Source: Candidatus Thiothrix anitrata
GTDB taxonomy: Bacteria; Pseudomonadota; Gammaproteobacteria; Thiotrichales; Thiotrichaceae
DNA length: 64,000 bases
Assembly: GCF_017901155.1 (NCBI RefSeq)
Contig: NZ_CP072800.1
Location: 3,065,283-3,129,282, forward strand
Direction: 5' to 3'
Shown: positions 10,210-19,581 of the stretch, one piece after another
Position numbering within the stretch: the stretch's first letter is position 1
Layout: the number at the start of each line of letters is the position of its first letter
Translations under genes and position numbers: made by a program
Notes under the pieces: model-generated
The model's database searches: none
What the model saw: only the letters and a program-made list of their open reading frames with translations
What the model was told of the DNA's origin: nothing

Positions 10210-11311
10210 TCACGCCCTCTAATTCACCGTTATTGGGTAACTCGGCAATCGTCAATTGCACCATCCGCGCCTGCCCATCCCGTAAAATATGTACATTGAC
10301 CGTTTTACCAAGGGTAGTTGCTCCCACCAACAGCGGTAACGCCGCAGCATTGACAAGTGGTTTACCCTCATAGGCCATAATCACATCATTGGCTTGCAAC
10401 ACACCTATGGCAGAAGAAGCAGGCAACACCTCGGTAACCAATGCCCCTCTTGGACTCGGTAACTGCAACCGTTGCGCCAATGCCGCATCCACATCCCCAA
10501 TGTAAATACCCAACCAACCACGCGAAACCCTTCCCTTCGTTTTTAATTGCTGCATGACATCACGGGCAGTATCAATTGGAATCGCAAACGACACCCCGGC
10601 AAACCCGCCGGAACTGCTGTAAATCTGCGAGTTAATCCCCACCACTTGACCTTTTAAATTGAATAGCGGGCTGCCAGAATTACCGGGGTTAATTGCCACA
10701 TCCGTTTGAATAAACGGCACATAATTACCATTAGGCAAACTTCGCCCCTTAGCACTGACAATACCAGCGGTCGCGCTATGCTCAAAACCAAATGGAGAAC
10801 CAATAGCCAGTACCCATTCCCCCACCTCAAGCTTATTCGAGTTACCCAGTTTTAACACCGGCAACCCCTGTGCTTCCACCTTCAATAAAGCGAGATCGGT
10901 GCGCTCATCACTCCCCATCATGTGTGCCGGGAACTCACGCCCGTCACTCAACTTCACCTTAATATCAACAGCCTTATTAACCACATGGTGATTCGTGACA
11001 ATGTAACCATCCGCAGAATAAACAAACCCGGAACCATGCGCTTTGCCATCGAAACTAAACGGATTAGTCCCGCCACCCTCCTCCAATAAACGGCGCATCA
11101 ATTCATCGAATAAAGCATCAGCTTCGGGGGTTGAAGGTTTGTCTTGCAAAGTAGCAGGGACGGCGGGGAGAGGCATTTGACTGCTGATATTAACAACAGC
11201 CGAGCTATTAGCTTTTACTAAACGGGTAAAATCTGGCAGGTCACGCGCCTGAAGGTTGGTGACTGCTAAGCAGCACACCAACAACAGTGCGGATAAAAAC
11301 CGATGCGACAT
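10196..11311 (-). CDS. DegS/MucD-like periplasmic serine endoprotease with one PDZ domain
   Basis: 371 residues. Signal peptide (about 1-22), then a trypsin-like protease domain with His in VTNHHVV, Asp in RTDLALLKV and Ser in NPGNSGSPLF. One PDZ domain follows (about 265-355, starting RGWLGIYIGDV). DegS and AlgW have one PDZ and a membrane anchor, while MucD/DegQ have two PDZ domains, so this protein is intermediate in type. Located directly after rseC in the sigma-E operon, it probably degrades misfolded envelope proteins or cuts RseA during envelope stress. Confidence 0.9.
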   Translation of the reverse strand: MSHRFLSALLLVCCLAVTNLQARDLPDFTRLVKANSSAVVNISSQMPLPAVPATLQDKPSTPEADALFDELMRRLLEEGGGTNPFSFDGKAHGSGFVYSADGYIVTNHHVVNKAVDIKVKLSDGREFPAHMMGSDERTDLALLKVEAQGLPVLKLGNSNKLEVGEWVLAIGSPFGFEHSATAGIVSAKGRSLPNGNYVPFIQTDVAINPGNSGSPLFNLKGQVVGINSQIYSSSGGFAGVSFAIPIDTARDVMQQLKTKGRVSRGWLGIYIGDVDAALAQRLQLPSPRGALVTEVLPASSAIGVLQANDVIMAYEGKPLVNAAALPLLVGATTLGKTVNVHILRDGQARMVQLTIAELPNNGELEGVNATQ

Positions 11312-11375
11312 AAAGCCCTTTCTCCTGAGTGCGACCCAAAACAGGGCACACTATGCGGGAGAAAGTAACTAATAA

Positions 11376-11861
11376 TCAAGGGGAAGGAATAATCTGACCG
11401 TAAATCGGAGACTCTTTTGTACGTAAAATAACAGGCTGAAAATTAGCTGTATCCAAGGATCGCACACTCAATAAATTAGCAAAACGCAAGCCGCCCAGTA
11501 GCCCCGCCACGCCCGCTAACATTGCTCCTAACTCTGTATTAAAACCCAAGAAAGCAAACGCTTCGCGCCCAACAAATGCCGCAAACAACAAAGCTAATAA
11601 CGGCACCAAATACGCTAATAAGGAATAGACTACTAGTGCCTCACCCTGCATTCCCACCACAACCTGATCACCGGGTCGTGCATACAGTGGATTCAAGACA
11701 CGCATTTTCTGTGACTCTTTGCTTGACAAAAATGCCAACGGTGACGAGGTTGCGCACGAGCCACCAGACTTGCAAGCACCACAACCACCAGCCCTTTGTT
11801 GTGGAACCACCCACGCATAACCAGCCTCAACACTGACAACTGTTGCTGTTTGTTCAATCAT
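11376..11861 (-). CDS. rseC: SoxR-reducing system / sigma-E regulator RseC (MucC)
   Basis: 161 residues from the ATG at 11861 (MIEQTATVVSVEAGYAWV), chosen because the family N-terminus starts there; the open frame reaches further upstream. A cysteine-rich segment GGCGACKSGGSC (about 26-37) is the RseC iron-sulfur-like motif, followed by two membrane helices (about 80-125). RseC modulates RseA and contributes to reduction of SoxR in enterics. It sits between rseB and the protease gene, as expected. Confidence 0.88.
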   Translation of the reverse strand: MIEQTATVVSVEAGYAWVVPQQRAGGCGACKSGGSCATSSPLAFLSSKESQKMRVLNPLYARPGDQVVVGMQGEALVVYSLLAYLVPLLALLFAAFVGREAFAFLGFNTELGAMLAGVAGLLGGLRFANLLSVRSLDTANFQPVILRTKESPIYGQIIPSP

Positions 11862-11943
11862 TTTGTGCTCCCTCGTTATTGATGTTATATCACCATCATA
11901 CAAGGAAGAGCTTGCTTTAAACTTAATCACCTGATGTTTCTGA

Positions 11944-12837
11944 TCAACGGGCATGGCGCAAGCCCTTACTGATGCTTTCCAAGGTCGCCACAGGCACTTC
12001 ACCCACTAACGTCACCTTGTGACCAGCAACTTCCGTGGTGAAAATATTCATTGCCCCAGCCGATAAAGATAAGGCCTCCGACACACCGGGACTATCTGGA
12101 TTAGCAATAAATACCGACACGGAAGTCATGCCATCTGACAAAATCATTTGCCGTACAGGTACCTGCCCCGGCGAACCAGCCTGCTCTAAACTGCGGGTTT
12201 GCTGAAAGCCCGCAGGCAATTCGCTAAACGACCAAGCAGTAGTATTTTGTGCGGCCACCGGCAACAGCTCTGCCTGAACCACAGCACTGACAGGGCCAGC
12301 GGTAACCGCACCATCCGCTGGATTAATCGTCAATGCGGTAAACATTAATTGCTCGACGGTTTTATGCGAGCGATCCACCAAAGCGTACTTCAACAACATT
12401 CCGCTATTAGGATCAATACAGTAACGTTGCAAATAGCGCATGCGGTCACGTGGACGCGCAACTACAATGCGGCAAGTATGCCCAGCTACCGCTTCATCAC
12501 CCCCAACATCCAACGCGTACACCTGCTCCATTCGCGGTTGTACTTGCTCGAATTTTGCCAACGAAAAACTCTCTTGTGCCGGTAAATTCGCACCTTGGGC
12601 ATTTTGAGTTAAACGGATCACGCTATTTTTTTCCGCGCTACCCTCCAGAATATGATGAATCTGATAAGTGGAAAGCTCATTGCCCCGTGCGTACACCAGC
12701 GTTCCTTGGTAACTCAACGTATGCACAGCACTACGCATTTTTGCCAACAGATCACCAGCTTCATTAGCCATACTAACGGTAGGCAATGCCAGTAAACCCA
12801 GCATCAAGGATACTAACAGCGAATGTTTAACGTTCAT
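11944..12837 (-). CDS. rseB: Sigma-E factor regulatory protein RseB (MucB)
   Basis: About 297 residues. Start at the ATG at 12837, giving MNVKHSLLVSLML and a signal peptide cleaved near MANEAG; an ATG two codons earlier is also possible. RseB binds the periplasmic part of RseA and protects it from protease; it also senses lipids or lipopolysaccharide. LSYQGTLVYARGNELSTYQI near the mature N-terminus is a family hallmark (YxGTxVY). The start lies inside the rseA 3' end, so the two are coupled. Confidence 0.92.
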   Translation of the reverse strand: MNVKHSLLVSLMLGLLALPTVSMANEAGDLLAKMRSAVHTLSYQGTLVYARGNELSTYQIHHILEGSAEKNSVIRLTQNAQGANLPAQESFSLAKFEQVQPRMEQVYALDVGGDEAVAGHTCRIVVARPRDRMRYLQRYCIDPNSGMLLKYALVDRSHKTVEQLMFTALTINPADGAVTAGPVSAVVQAELLPVAAQNTTAWSFSELPAGFQQTRSLEQAGSPGQVPVRQMILSDGMTSVSVFIANPDSPGVSEALSLSAGAMNIFTTEVAGHKVTLVGEVPVATLESISKGLRHAR

Positions 12838-13417
12838 TGGCATAAGAAACCGCTCGAATTGAAGGAGCAATGGCTGTGGTCGATGCATATTTGACATGCT
12901 GTGCCACATATTGTTTAAGAATGTCACGGGTTTGCGGGTCAATCCGCCCAACTTGCTGAATCCGTGCATCCACATTATCAGTGACGGGCAATGCAGCCAC
13001 TGCTGGCATCGCTACAGTAGAGATTGTCGGAGCCATTGCCAGAGACTGAGTGTCACCACCGGGTGGTTGCAAAAATAATACACCACCTAATGTAAGAGCA
13101 CCAATCGCTGCCGCCATCCCCATACCTAAGGTTTTGTAAGAATACTTAGGCTTACTAACCGGCAATGGAATAACGTTTTCAGCGTATACTGGCTCAGCTT
13201 CCAACTCATCCTGAATACGTGCCAGCAACGACATACCCGAACCCATGCGCTGCCCACTATTACCCGCACGCATAGCCTCACCAATGAGTACGTAGCGTGA
13301 TAAAGTTTGCCCTAATTCAGCATCTTTATTGAGTTCGTTCAACAACCGGCGTTGCTCGAACTCTCCAGCCTCATCATCCAATAAGGCCGATAAGAATTCT
13401 GTTTTACTTGTATTCAT
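12827..13417 (-). CDS. rseA: Sigma-E anti-sigma factor RseA (MucA)
   Basis: 196 residues from the ATG at 13417. The N-terminal cytoplasmic domain (LSALLDDEAGEFEQRRLLNE) is the RseA_N sigma-binding domain; a single membrane helix lies near residues 95-118 (GMGMAAAIGALTLGGVLFL), with a periplasmic C-terminal domain. It should hold RpoE inactive until regulated proteolysis by the DegS-like protease and RseP. Confidence 0.92.
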   Translation of the reverse strand: MNTSKTEFLSALLDDEAGEFEQRRLLNELNKDAELGQTLSRYVLIGEAMRAGNSGQRMGSGMSLLARIQDELEAEPVYAENVIPLPVSKPKYSYKTLGMGMAAAIGALTLGGVLFLQPPGGDTQSLAMAPTISTVAMPAVAALPVTDNVDARIQQVGRIDPQTRDILKQYVAQHVKYASTTAIAPSIRAVSYANER

Positions 13418-13457
13418 TTGTTTCACCTGCACCTTGAGACACTATTCTCGTGGGGTT

Positions 13458-14033
13458 TTAACTCAGCAATGGCCTCAAGACCTTATCAATTGACTCACGC
13501 GCACGGAAAATCCGCGAACGCACAGTACCTATCGGACACTCCATTGTCACCGCAATTTCTTCGTAACTCATCCCTTCCAGTTCACGCAACATGATGGCTG
13601 TGCGCAAATCTTCGGGTAAATCGTCAATCGCCCGATTCACGACCCGCTGAATTTCCGCCGTCAATAATTCATGTTCTGGCGTTGCGTATTCCTTTAGAGC
13701 AGACTCACCTCCAAATTGTTCCGCTTCCCCTGCATCAATATCGGTATCCGGTATCCGACGACCCTGTGAAACCAGATGATTTTTCGCAGTATTGATCGCA
13801 ATGCGGTACAACCAAGTATAAAACGCACTCTCCCCTCGGAAGTTTTTGAGGCCACGGTAGGCTTTAATAAAGGCTTCCTGCGCGACATCCTGCGCAGTGT
13901 CGTGATCGTGAACATAGCGCAGCACCAAGCTTACAACTTTGTGCTGGTATTTAAGCACCAGAACGTCAAACGATTTTTTATCCCCGGATTGGATACGTTG
14001 AACCAATTCGAGATCGGTAGGCTTCTCGCCCAT
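13458..14033 (-). CDS. rpoE: RNA polymerase sigma factor RpoE (AlgU)
   Basis: 191 residues from the ATG at 14033 (MGEKPTDLELVQRIQSGDKK). ECF sigma factor of the envelope stress response. Region 2 (LVLKYQHKVVSLVLRYVHD, DVAQEAFIKAYRGL, FYTWLYRIAINTAKN) and region 4 (DLPEDLRTAIMLRELEGMSY, MECPIGTVRSRIFRAR) are intact. It heads the operon rpoE-rseA-rseB-rseC-protease. The upstream 150 bases probably hold an autoregulated promoter, but I could not identify a clear sigma-E promoter pair. Confidence 0.96.
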   Translation of the reverse strand: MGEKPTDLELVQRIQSGDKKSFDVLVLKYQHKVVSLVLRYVHDHDTAQDVAQEAFIKAYRGLKNFRGESAFYTWLYRIAINTAKNHLVSQGRRIPDTDIDAGEAEQFGGESALKEYATPEHELLTAEIQRVVNRAIDDLPEDLRTAIMLRELEGMSYEEIAVTMECPIGTVRSRIFRARESIDKVLRPLLS

Positions 14034-14067
14034 CAGGGCTGTACTCCATAGTTGTTTTCCACAGTGA

Positions 14068-14186
14068 TTATATCCTACCAAACGGGTCGTTTATACCACT
14101 GGCAAGCCGCAAGTCGACGGTGATTTTCGTCAGATCAGCAAAATACTCATCGCGGATGCGACCGATGATTTTGGCTCTATGTAAAC
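14068..14186 (-). pseudogene. Possible gene remnant cut by the IS3 element
   Basis: A minus-strand open frame of 38 codons ends with a TAA at 14068 and runs without a start into the left end of the IS element. The peptide (for example AKIIGRIRDEYFADLTKITV) has protein-like composition, but I do not recognise it. It may be the C-terminal tail of a gene separated from its 5' part by the insertion. Confidence 0.3.
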
Positions 14187-14216
14187 TGTAATGGTCAAGT
14201 AAATTCGGACAGTCCA

Positions 14217-15076
14217 TTAAGCCTGTTTCAAAAAAAGTTGCTCAAATTGGTTAGGTGTTTTCGCACCGATCACCGAATGCAAGCGTTTGGTGTTGTAAAA
14301 ATGGATATACTTTTTCACCGCCCAGGTAAGTTCATCGGCGGTTTGGTAGTGCTCACGGCTAATGGCTTCGACTTTGAGGCTTCGGAAAAAGCGTTCCATC
14401 ACCGCATTGTCCCAGCAGTTAGCACGTCGGCTCATGCTGGCTTTGATGCCAAGTTCGGTAAGCCTGTCTTGGTAAGCATGGCTGGTGTACTGGCAACCTT
14501 GATCGGAGTGGAAGAGCAGACCGGTGGATGCGGTCACTTGGCGTAAGATCACGGCTTGATTCAGGGCGGCAAGTATCAAGGCGGTGTCAGGCGTAGCGGA
14601 TAGTTGCCAACCCACGACTTTGCGTGAGAATAAATCCAGTACGACGGCTAAATACATCCAGCCGGATGCTGTCCACAAATAGGTGATGTCACCCACCCAT
14701 TTTTGGTTGGGTGCGCTGGCGTCAAATTCACGGTTGAGGTGGTTGTCTGCCACACGGGAGACCTCGCCTGCTGGATAGCGATGACGTTTCTTGGGTAGAT
14801 CGCCACGATGCCCGCTTCCTGCATCAGGCACCGGGCTTGATAACGTCCCACCTCCAGCCCCTTTTCCTTGAGCGCATCCGACATCCGGCGGCTACCGTAG
14901 GTTTGGTTCACTTCCGCATGGATGGCTTTGACCTGCACTTGCAGGTGAATACGTGCCGCTGGCGGTTCACGGTGGGCTTGCCAGTAGTAGTAACTGCTTT
15001 TATGCACGTCTAATACCTCACACAGTTGGGAAACAGGATGTGCCTTCTTTAGCGTGTCAATCACTCCATAGCTCAT
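14217..15076 (-). pseudogene. IS3-family transposase OrfB, frameshifted
   Basis: The frame starting at 15076 reads normally (helix-turn-helix-like start, YGSRRMSDALKEKG) up to about GIVAIYP and then continues out of frame. The natural continuation (PKKRHRYPAGEVSRV) is found in the neighbouring frame from about 14795, so one base is missing near there. The remaining integrase core has the DDE residues: Asp in WVGDITYLW, Asp in LFHSDQGCQY and Glu in NAVMERFFRSLK. The gene should be inactive unless the frameshift is a sequencing error. Confidence 0.85.
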
Positions 15077-15369
15077 GACATTTCCTTGGCAAAGAAGGCG
15101 CTGGCTTTTTTTAAGATTTCTCTCTCCGTTTCCAATTGCCTGATACGTTGTTTTAATTGTTGAATTTCCCGCTGTTCCTCGGTCAATGCCGATTTGTTTG
15201 GCAAGGGATTCCCTGCCTTTTCCGCCAGATATTGTTGCTTCCAGCGTTTCACCGCCGTTTCGCCCGCACCTGATGCTTCGCAGGCTTGTTTGATGCTGTA
15301 TTGCTCCTCCACCATCAGTTTGGCGATTTCCAACTTGAAGGCTGGGCTAAAATGTTTCTGTGTGGTCAT
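15073..15369 (-). CDS. IS3-family transposase OrfA
   Basis: 98 residues. N-terminal helix-turn-helix (FSPAFKLEIAKLMVEEQYSI, KQACEASGAGETAVKRWKQQ) and a C-terminal leucine-zipper-like helix (EIQQLKQRIRQLETEREILK). OrfA binds the terminal repeats. Its stop overlaps the OrfB start by four bases. Confidence 0.9.
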   Translation of the reverse strand: MTTQKHFSPAFKLEIAKLMVEEQYSIKQACEASGAGETAVKRWKQQYLAEKAGNPLPNKSALTEEQREIQQLKQRIRQLETEREILKKASAFFAKEMS

Positions 15370-15440
15370 GATGATCCTCTGTACCGTGCGCTGGAGTATA
15401 AGGGACTCTCTCGGCTGTCTGAAATCATTAGACCATTACA

Positions 15441-15562
15441 ATGTGGCACGGTTCGATGATCTGGAGCAGTCATTAATTCTACCCTGCCCTGACAGCACGC
15501 TGACACTGGCTGATATTTACGAAGGCGTGGATTTCACTCAACCGGCTGAATCTGATGCTTAG
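15441..15562 (+). pseudogene. C-terminal remnant of a Uma2-like (DUF820) protein
   Basis: The frame emerging from the right end of the IS encodes ARFDDLEQSLILP and LTLADIYEGVDF before a stop at 15560-15562. An ending of the form L-x-L-A-[DE]-I-Y-E-G-V is common in Uma2-family putative endonucleases, which are abundant in Thiotrichales and cyanobacteria. No N-terminal part is seen on the other side of the IS, so this is a leftover fragment. The family assignment is from memory of the motif and is tentative. Confidence 0.4.
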
Positions 15563-15605
15563 TCGTATCCATTTATCGCGAATGTGGCACATTATGGTAG
15601 ATTGT

Positions 15606-17240
15606 TTAATCCTTAGTGCGTGCCCACCATAATGCTAGGATAATAATCAAAACTAACGGTGAACCAACGAGTAGGAAAGTCCACAATTCACCTATACACT
15701 TTGCACCCCATTCCCAGAGTGAGCATTGGTAAAGCTCTTTTATCATGTCATTCAGTATAGGCAAAAACGCCAGATACAACGCACCGAAAGCAAATACCGC
15801 TCCAAAAAATGTCAAATTATTACTCAATTTACTGCTGCGAGCTTCTCGCTGCACATTCAGGTATTCATCCGTGCGGCTGATTTTTTCTTTGATGCGCTCA
15901 TAATGTAGCTGCAAGTTCAATCCCTGTTGCTGGAGGCGGCAAATCTCCTTGCCCTGCATTTGGTCGGTTAATTCCGAGAACCAATACTGATTGGTGAACC
16001 GAATGAAGTCTTTGAGTTGATTCTTAATGATCTGAATCTTGCTCGGATCGTCGAATAATTCCTTTGTGGTTGCCGTGATTTGGTGATCGTAATGGCGCAA
16101 AGATGCCTGATAGAACAGGGCTTGAATCAGCATCCGGTTATAGATTTGTGGAATGTGTTTTGGGGCAACAATATTATTGAAAAACCAACCATCGGACAGG
16201 TAGGCATTTACCTTGTCGGTGTAAACGTAATGCCCGCCGATAGCTGACCAAAACTCCATCCACTGATTTTGTAGATAGCGGTCAATGGCTGTTTTGGTGT
16301 AAGGATAACCTTGCAGATGTTCATCTTTTTTCTTACCAAAGCCTTGTGTATCACGGAAACGGTCAGTTAATGCAACCAATGCTTTGAGCCGTTCTTGCCA
16401 GTCATTTTTACCCGCATCTTGTTCTGGTTCGGGGAGTAGGGTGTCTTCTGGGAAGCCGTAAGCCACGCTGACAAACATGCGGTCATCGTAAAGGGCAATA
16501 CTTTCTTCCAGCCATTCGGCGGCTGTTGGTTGTGTTGTTGGTTTGAAAAATGATTTTACAAAGTGTTTGATGATAGGAGAAATGTCTGCTCCTGGTTGGT
16601 CGATTGGCGGGAGTTTGATGGGCATCTTTTGGTCGAATGCGCGAATAGGTTCGGCATGAGTTGCCAGATCAGACAGAACCAATGGGGCTAATTTTTTTTC
16701 ATACCGTTGTTCGGTGAAGGTGGGATAAAGCTGCCGCCCTAGACGAGTGAAATGCAGCCAATCTTCGAGTTCCATACCTTCGTTGCAGGCTGGCTTGACG
16801 GTATAGGCTAACAGGCATAGTCCATTGAAATAACGGTACAAGTGAACAGATTCAATCCTAACGTTCTTATCGGGTACAACGTATTTCGGTGTTTCACCTT
16901 CTTTTGGGGGATCTGGAGAAATGGCTTCTAAGGTCAAACACCAATGTTGAATAAGCTCTTTCGGTAAACGCCATTCTTGTATTGGGTCTAGTAGGTTTTT
17001 TTCCTGAGATTGATCTACTCGATGAAACAGAATGTTCCGTAGGGTTGGCGTGAAAAAGTGGTATGCCTCTGCCTCATCTTCCTCATATGCGTTTTCTGTG
17101 CTGCCATAGAGATATTCATTATAGGCATCAGGGAGAGGAGGCATCCTATGACCAAGAGCCGGAATCAACGGCAGGAAAAACGTGCAGTGATAATGATCCA
17201 GCAGCAGCATTTTGAGTTCATCGTTGGAAGGCGCAGACAT
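15606..17240 (-). CDS. CorA-like membrane protein adjacent to CRISPR array 1 (possible type III accessory effector)
   Basis: 544 residues. A large soluble N-terminal part (1-440), a helical segment with QGLNLQLHYERIKEKISRTD leading into the membrane, and two C-terminal TM helices (about 472-492 and 515-538). The topology, with a long stalk helix, SSKLSNNLT just before TM1 and a short tail, is like CorA-type channels. The GMN selectivity motif of Mg transporters is not present. CorA-like proteins are known partners of some type III-B systems, where they respond to a Cas10-made nucleotide. It starts only 50 bases from the trailer repeat of array 1 and is read in the same direction as that array. 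Function as a CRISPR effector is inference; a general membrane protein is the alternative. Confidence 0.5.
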   Translation of the reverse strand: MSAPSNDELKMLLLDHYHCTFFLPLIPALGHRMPPLPDAYNEYLYGSTENAYEEDEAEAYHFFTPTLRNILFHRVDQSQEKNLLDPIQEWRLPKELIQHWCLTLEAISPDPPKEGETPKYVVPDKNVRIESVHLYRYFNGLCLLAYTVKPACNEGMELEDWLHFTRLGRQLYPTFTEQRYEKKLAPLVLSDLATHAEPIRAFDQKMPIKLPPIDQPGADISPIIKHFVKSFFKPTTQPTAAEWLEESIALYDDRMFVSVAYGFPEDTLLPEPEQDAGKNDWQERLKALVALTDRFRDTQGFGKKKDEHLQGYPYTKTAIDRYLQNQWMEFWSAIGGHYVYTDKVNAYLSDGWFFNNIVAPKHIPQIYNRMLIQALFYQASLRHYDHQITATTKELFDDPSKIQIIKNQLKDFIRFTNQYWFSELTDQMQGKEICRLQQQGLNLQLHYERIKEKISRTDEYLNVQREARSSKLSNNLTFFGAVFAFGALYLAFLPILNDMIKELYQCSLWEWGAKCIGELWTFLLVGSPLVLIIILALWWARTKD

Positions 17241-17290
17241 GAGAGCATCCGGTAGCAGTAAAGGCTGAATAATGCCACAACTCGCCCCTC

Positions 17291-19330
17291 ATCTCACAGC
17301 CTAAACGGCATCCTGCCCCTACAACGCAGCAGACAAAAGTGAAAAAGACGCAGTTATCGTCTCACAGCCTAAACGGCATCCCGCCCCTGCAACCCATTAC
17401 CCTAGACAACGTTGCTGAGTACCAAAGTCTCACAGCCTAAACGGCATCCCGCCCCTGCAACTTACGGTACTTACTTTGATTTGCGCAGCACTATCCGTCT
17501 CACAGCCTAAACGGCATCCCGCCCCTGCAACAGCACCATTACTCGCCCCGCTAGAAATCAAGATAGTCTCACAGCCTAAACGGCATCCCGCCCCTGCAAC
17601 CTTCGGCACAGGCGACTACATTGGCACGAATATGTCTCACAGCCTAAACGGCATCCCGCCCCTGCAACACTTGTGGATGTACCAGTCAGACTCACATCAC
17701 CTGTCTCACAGCCTAAACGGCATCCCGCCCCTGCAACATACGGGCGCGTGATAGTAAATTGCAGTCTAGCGTCTCACAGCCTAAACGGCATCCCGCCCCT
17801 GCAACTGTGTGTCTGACACTGGCCACCCGTGGTCGTCGTGTTGTCTCACAGCCTAAACGGCATCCCGCCCCTGCAACAAAAATACGGCGTGCTTTCCGTG
17901 AGTGGTCGGTCTCACAGCCTAAACGGCATCCCGCCCCTGCAACTTCCGGAAAACCGGTGGCGGGTGTTTCAGCCTGATGTCTCACAGCCTAAACGGCATC
18001 CCGCCCCTGCAACCGTTGTCCGATTACCCGTGGAAGTTGGCGGATGTCTCACAGCCTAAACGGCATCCCGCCCCTGCAACCCAAACCTATTTCCCCCGCT
18101 GGCAAATCGACATCGGTCTCACAGCCTAAACGGCATCCCGCCCCTGCAACTGAGCGCGTCTGGAAAGATGGCCGTAAGATTTTTATTGTCTCACAGCCTA
18201 AACGGCATCCCGCCCCTGCAACCTATGCCGGATACAGTGCAGCGCATATGGCGTTGTCTCACAGCCTAAACGGCATCCCGCCCCTGCAACCCACGCCTTT
18301 GCGGTTCGAGTTCGTTTCTGGTGTCTCACAGCCTAAACGGCATCCCGCCCCTGCAACCCACGCCTTTGCGGTTCGAGTTCGTTTCTGGTGTCTCACAGCC
18401 TAAACGGCATCCCGCCCCTGCAACCCAACATAGTCAGTAATCTTAACCAATTCACAAGTCTCACAGCCTAAACGGCATCCCGCCCCTGCAACCTGGTATC
18501 ATCCTGCTGTCAATTTTTGCAGCCATTGTCTCACAGCCTAAACGGCATCCCGCCCCTGCAACGGTCAATGATTTCGCGGTGTTGCGTCCTGTCTGCGTCT
18601 CACAGCCTAAACGGCATCCCGCCCCTGCAACACATCAGCGGCGCATGGGTCGAAGATTACAACGCGTCTCACAGCCTAAACGGCATCCCGCCCCTGCAAC
18701 GAGAGCCTGCCGCCGGAACACAGTCGTTTAGTGTCTCACAGCCTAAACGGCATCCCGCCCCTGCAACGGCTATACGCAATCCAGCCGATTATGAAATCAT
18801 TGTGTCTCACAGCCTAAACGGCATCCCGCCCCTGCAACCAGTAGATCGTGACGGTGGGCATATCGTTGCTGTGTCTCACAGCCTAAACGGCATCCCGCCC
18901 CTGCAACCTCGAATCGCATATTCCAACTGTTGCGCAGCTTTGGGTCTCACAGCCTAAACGGCATCCCGCCCCTGCAACTTTCTCCGTTTGAACTGACAGA
19001 ATCTGAGGCCGGTGTCTCACAGCCTAAACGGCATCCCGCCCCTGCAACCGAACAGTTCCAGCAATCCATCCGGTTAACGGTAAAGTCTCACAGCCTAAAC
19101 GGCATCCCGCCCCTGCAACGTAATCTGTCATGTCGGTACTCCGGGCGGTTTATAGGGTCTCACAGCCTAAACGGCATCCCGCCCCTGCAACGCCAGCCTT
19201 ATGGTGATGATCAGCGCAAAGGCTTGTCTCACAGCCTAAACGGCATCCCGCCCCTGCAACCATAATCATCGCCCGTGTTAGCGGCGTGCATCACCGTCTC
19301 ACAGCCTAAACGGCATCCCGCCCCTGCAAC
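17291..19330 (-). CRISPR. CRISPR array 1: 30 repeats of 35 bp, 29 spacers
   Basis: On the plus strand each repeat begins GTCTCACAGC and ends CCCCTGCAAC. Repeats start at 17291, 17359, 17427, 17497 and so on to 19296, with spacers of about 31-36 bp. The leftmost repeat (17291-17325) is degenerate at its first base and at two later positions, which marks the old, trailer end. The leader is therefore expected at the right, next to the Cas6-RT-Cas1 gene, with transcription leftward. In that sense the repeat begins GTTGCAGGGG, ends TGTGAGAC and can form a GCC/GGC hairpin. Spacers at 18291-18322 and 18358-18389 are identical. Open frames across the array are translations of the repeat and are not genes. 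Confidence 0.97.
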
Positions 19331-19581
19331 AGCACCCCATTTTGCACCAATAGAATCAATGCCTTGGACGGCGATTTGGTGAACCTCGGCGGTGTGGGCA
19401 GAAAAGCGGTTAAACAGCATCCATTTTCACTCGTTGCAAATGCTCAAGTCGTTGATCACAAAGGGTTGGTGAAGCGGTTTTCATCCATTGCATTCACTGC
19501 CGCAGCTAACCCATTGATTAGTGCATTACGCCACAGCCAACCCTAATATTACGTTACAGGAGCGGGAGCAGAATTCTAACA
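19331..19581 (-). promoter_or_regulatory. Putative leader of array 1
   Basis: 251 bases between the last intact repeat and the stop of the Cas6-RT-Cas1 gene. It lies at the end opposite the degenerate repeat, so it should contain the array promoter and integration signals. It is not AT-rich, and short open frames cross it on both strands (for example plus 19364-19546), but none resembles a known protein. I see no clear promoter pair. Confidence 0.5.

Larger units (their letters stand above)
14187..15440 (-). mobile_element. IS3-family insertion sequence (about 1.25 kb)
   Basis: Two overlapping transposase frames (orfA, orfB) lie between imperfect terminal inverted repeats. Both ends begin TGTAATGGTC and share a later ACAG (14187 onward, and the complement ending at 15440). 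No convincing target-site duplication is visible: the left flank ends AAC and the right flank begins ATG. A run of seven A residues on the coding strand (15106-15112) is a plausible site for programmed frameshifting between orfA and orfB. The copy is probably inactive because orfB has a frameshift. Confidence 0.9.

Noticed and set aside
15606-17240. True Mg2+/Co2+ transporter CorA
   Set aside because: The GMN motif is missing and the N-terminal region is larger and unlike CorA; only the C-terminal topology is similar.
17476-19265. Plus-strand open frames across array 1 encoding a repeated peptide
   Set aside because: They are translations of the CRISPR repeat in different frames (SLNGIPPLQ and QPKRHPAPAT); spacing follows the 35-bp repeats.
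19364-19546. 60-residue plus-strand ORF in the array 1 leader
   Set aside because: No ribosome site and no recognisable domain; it lies in the place expected for the leader.
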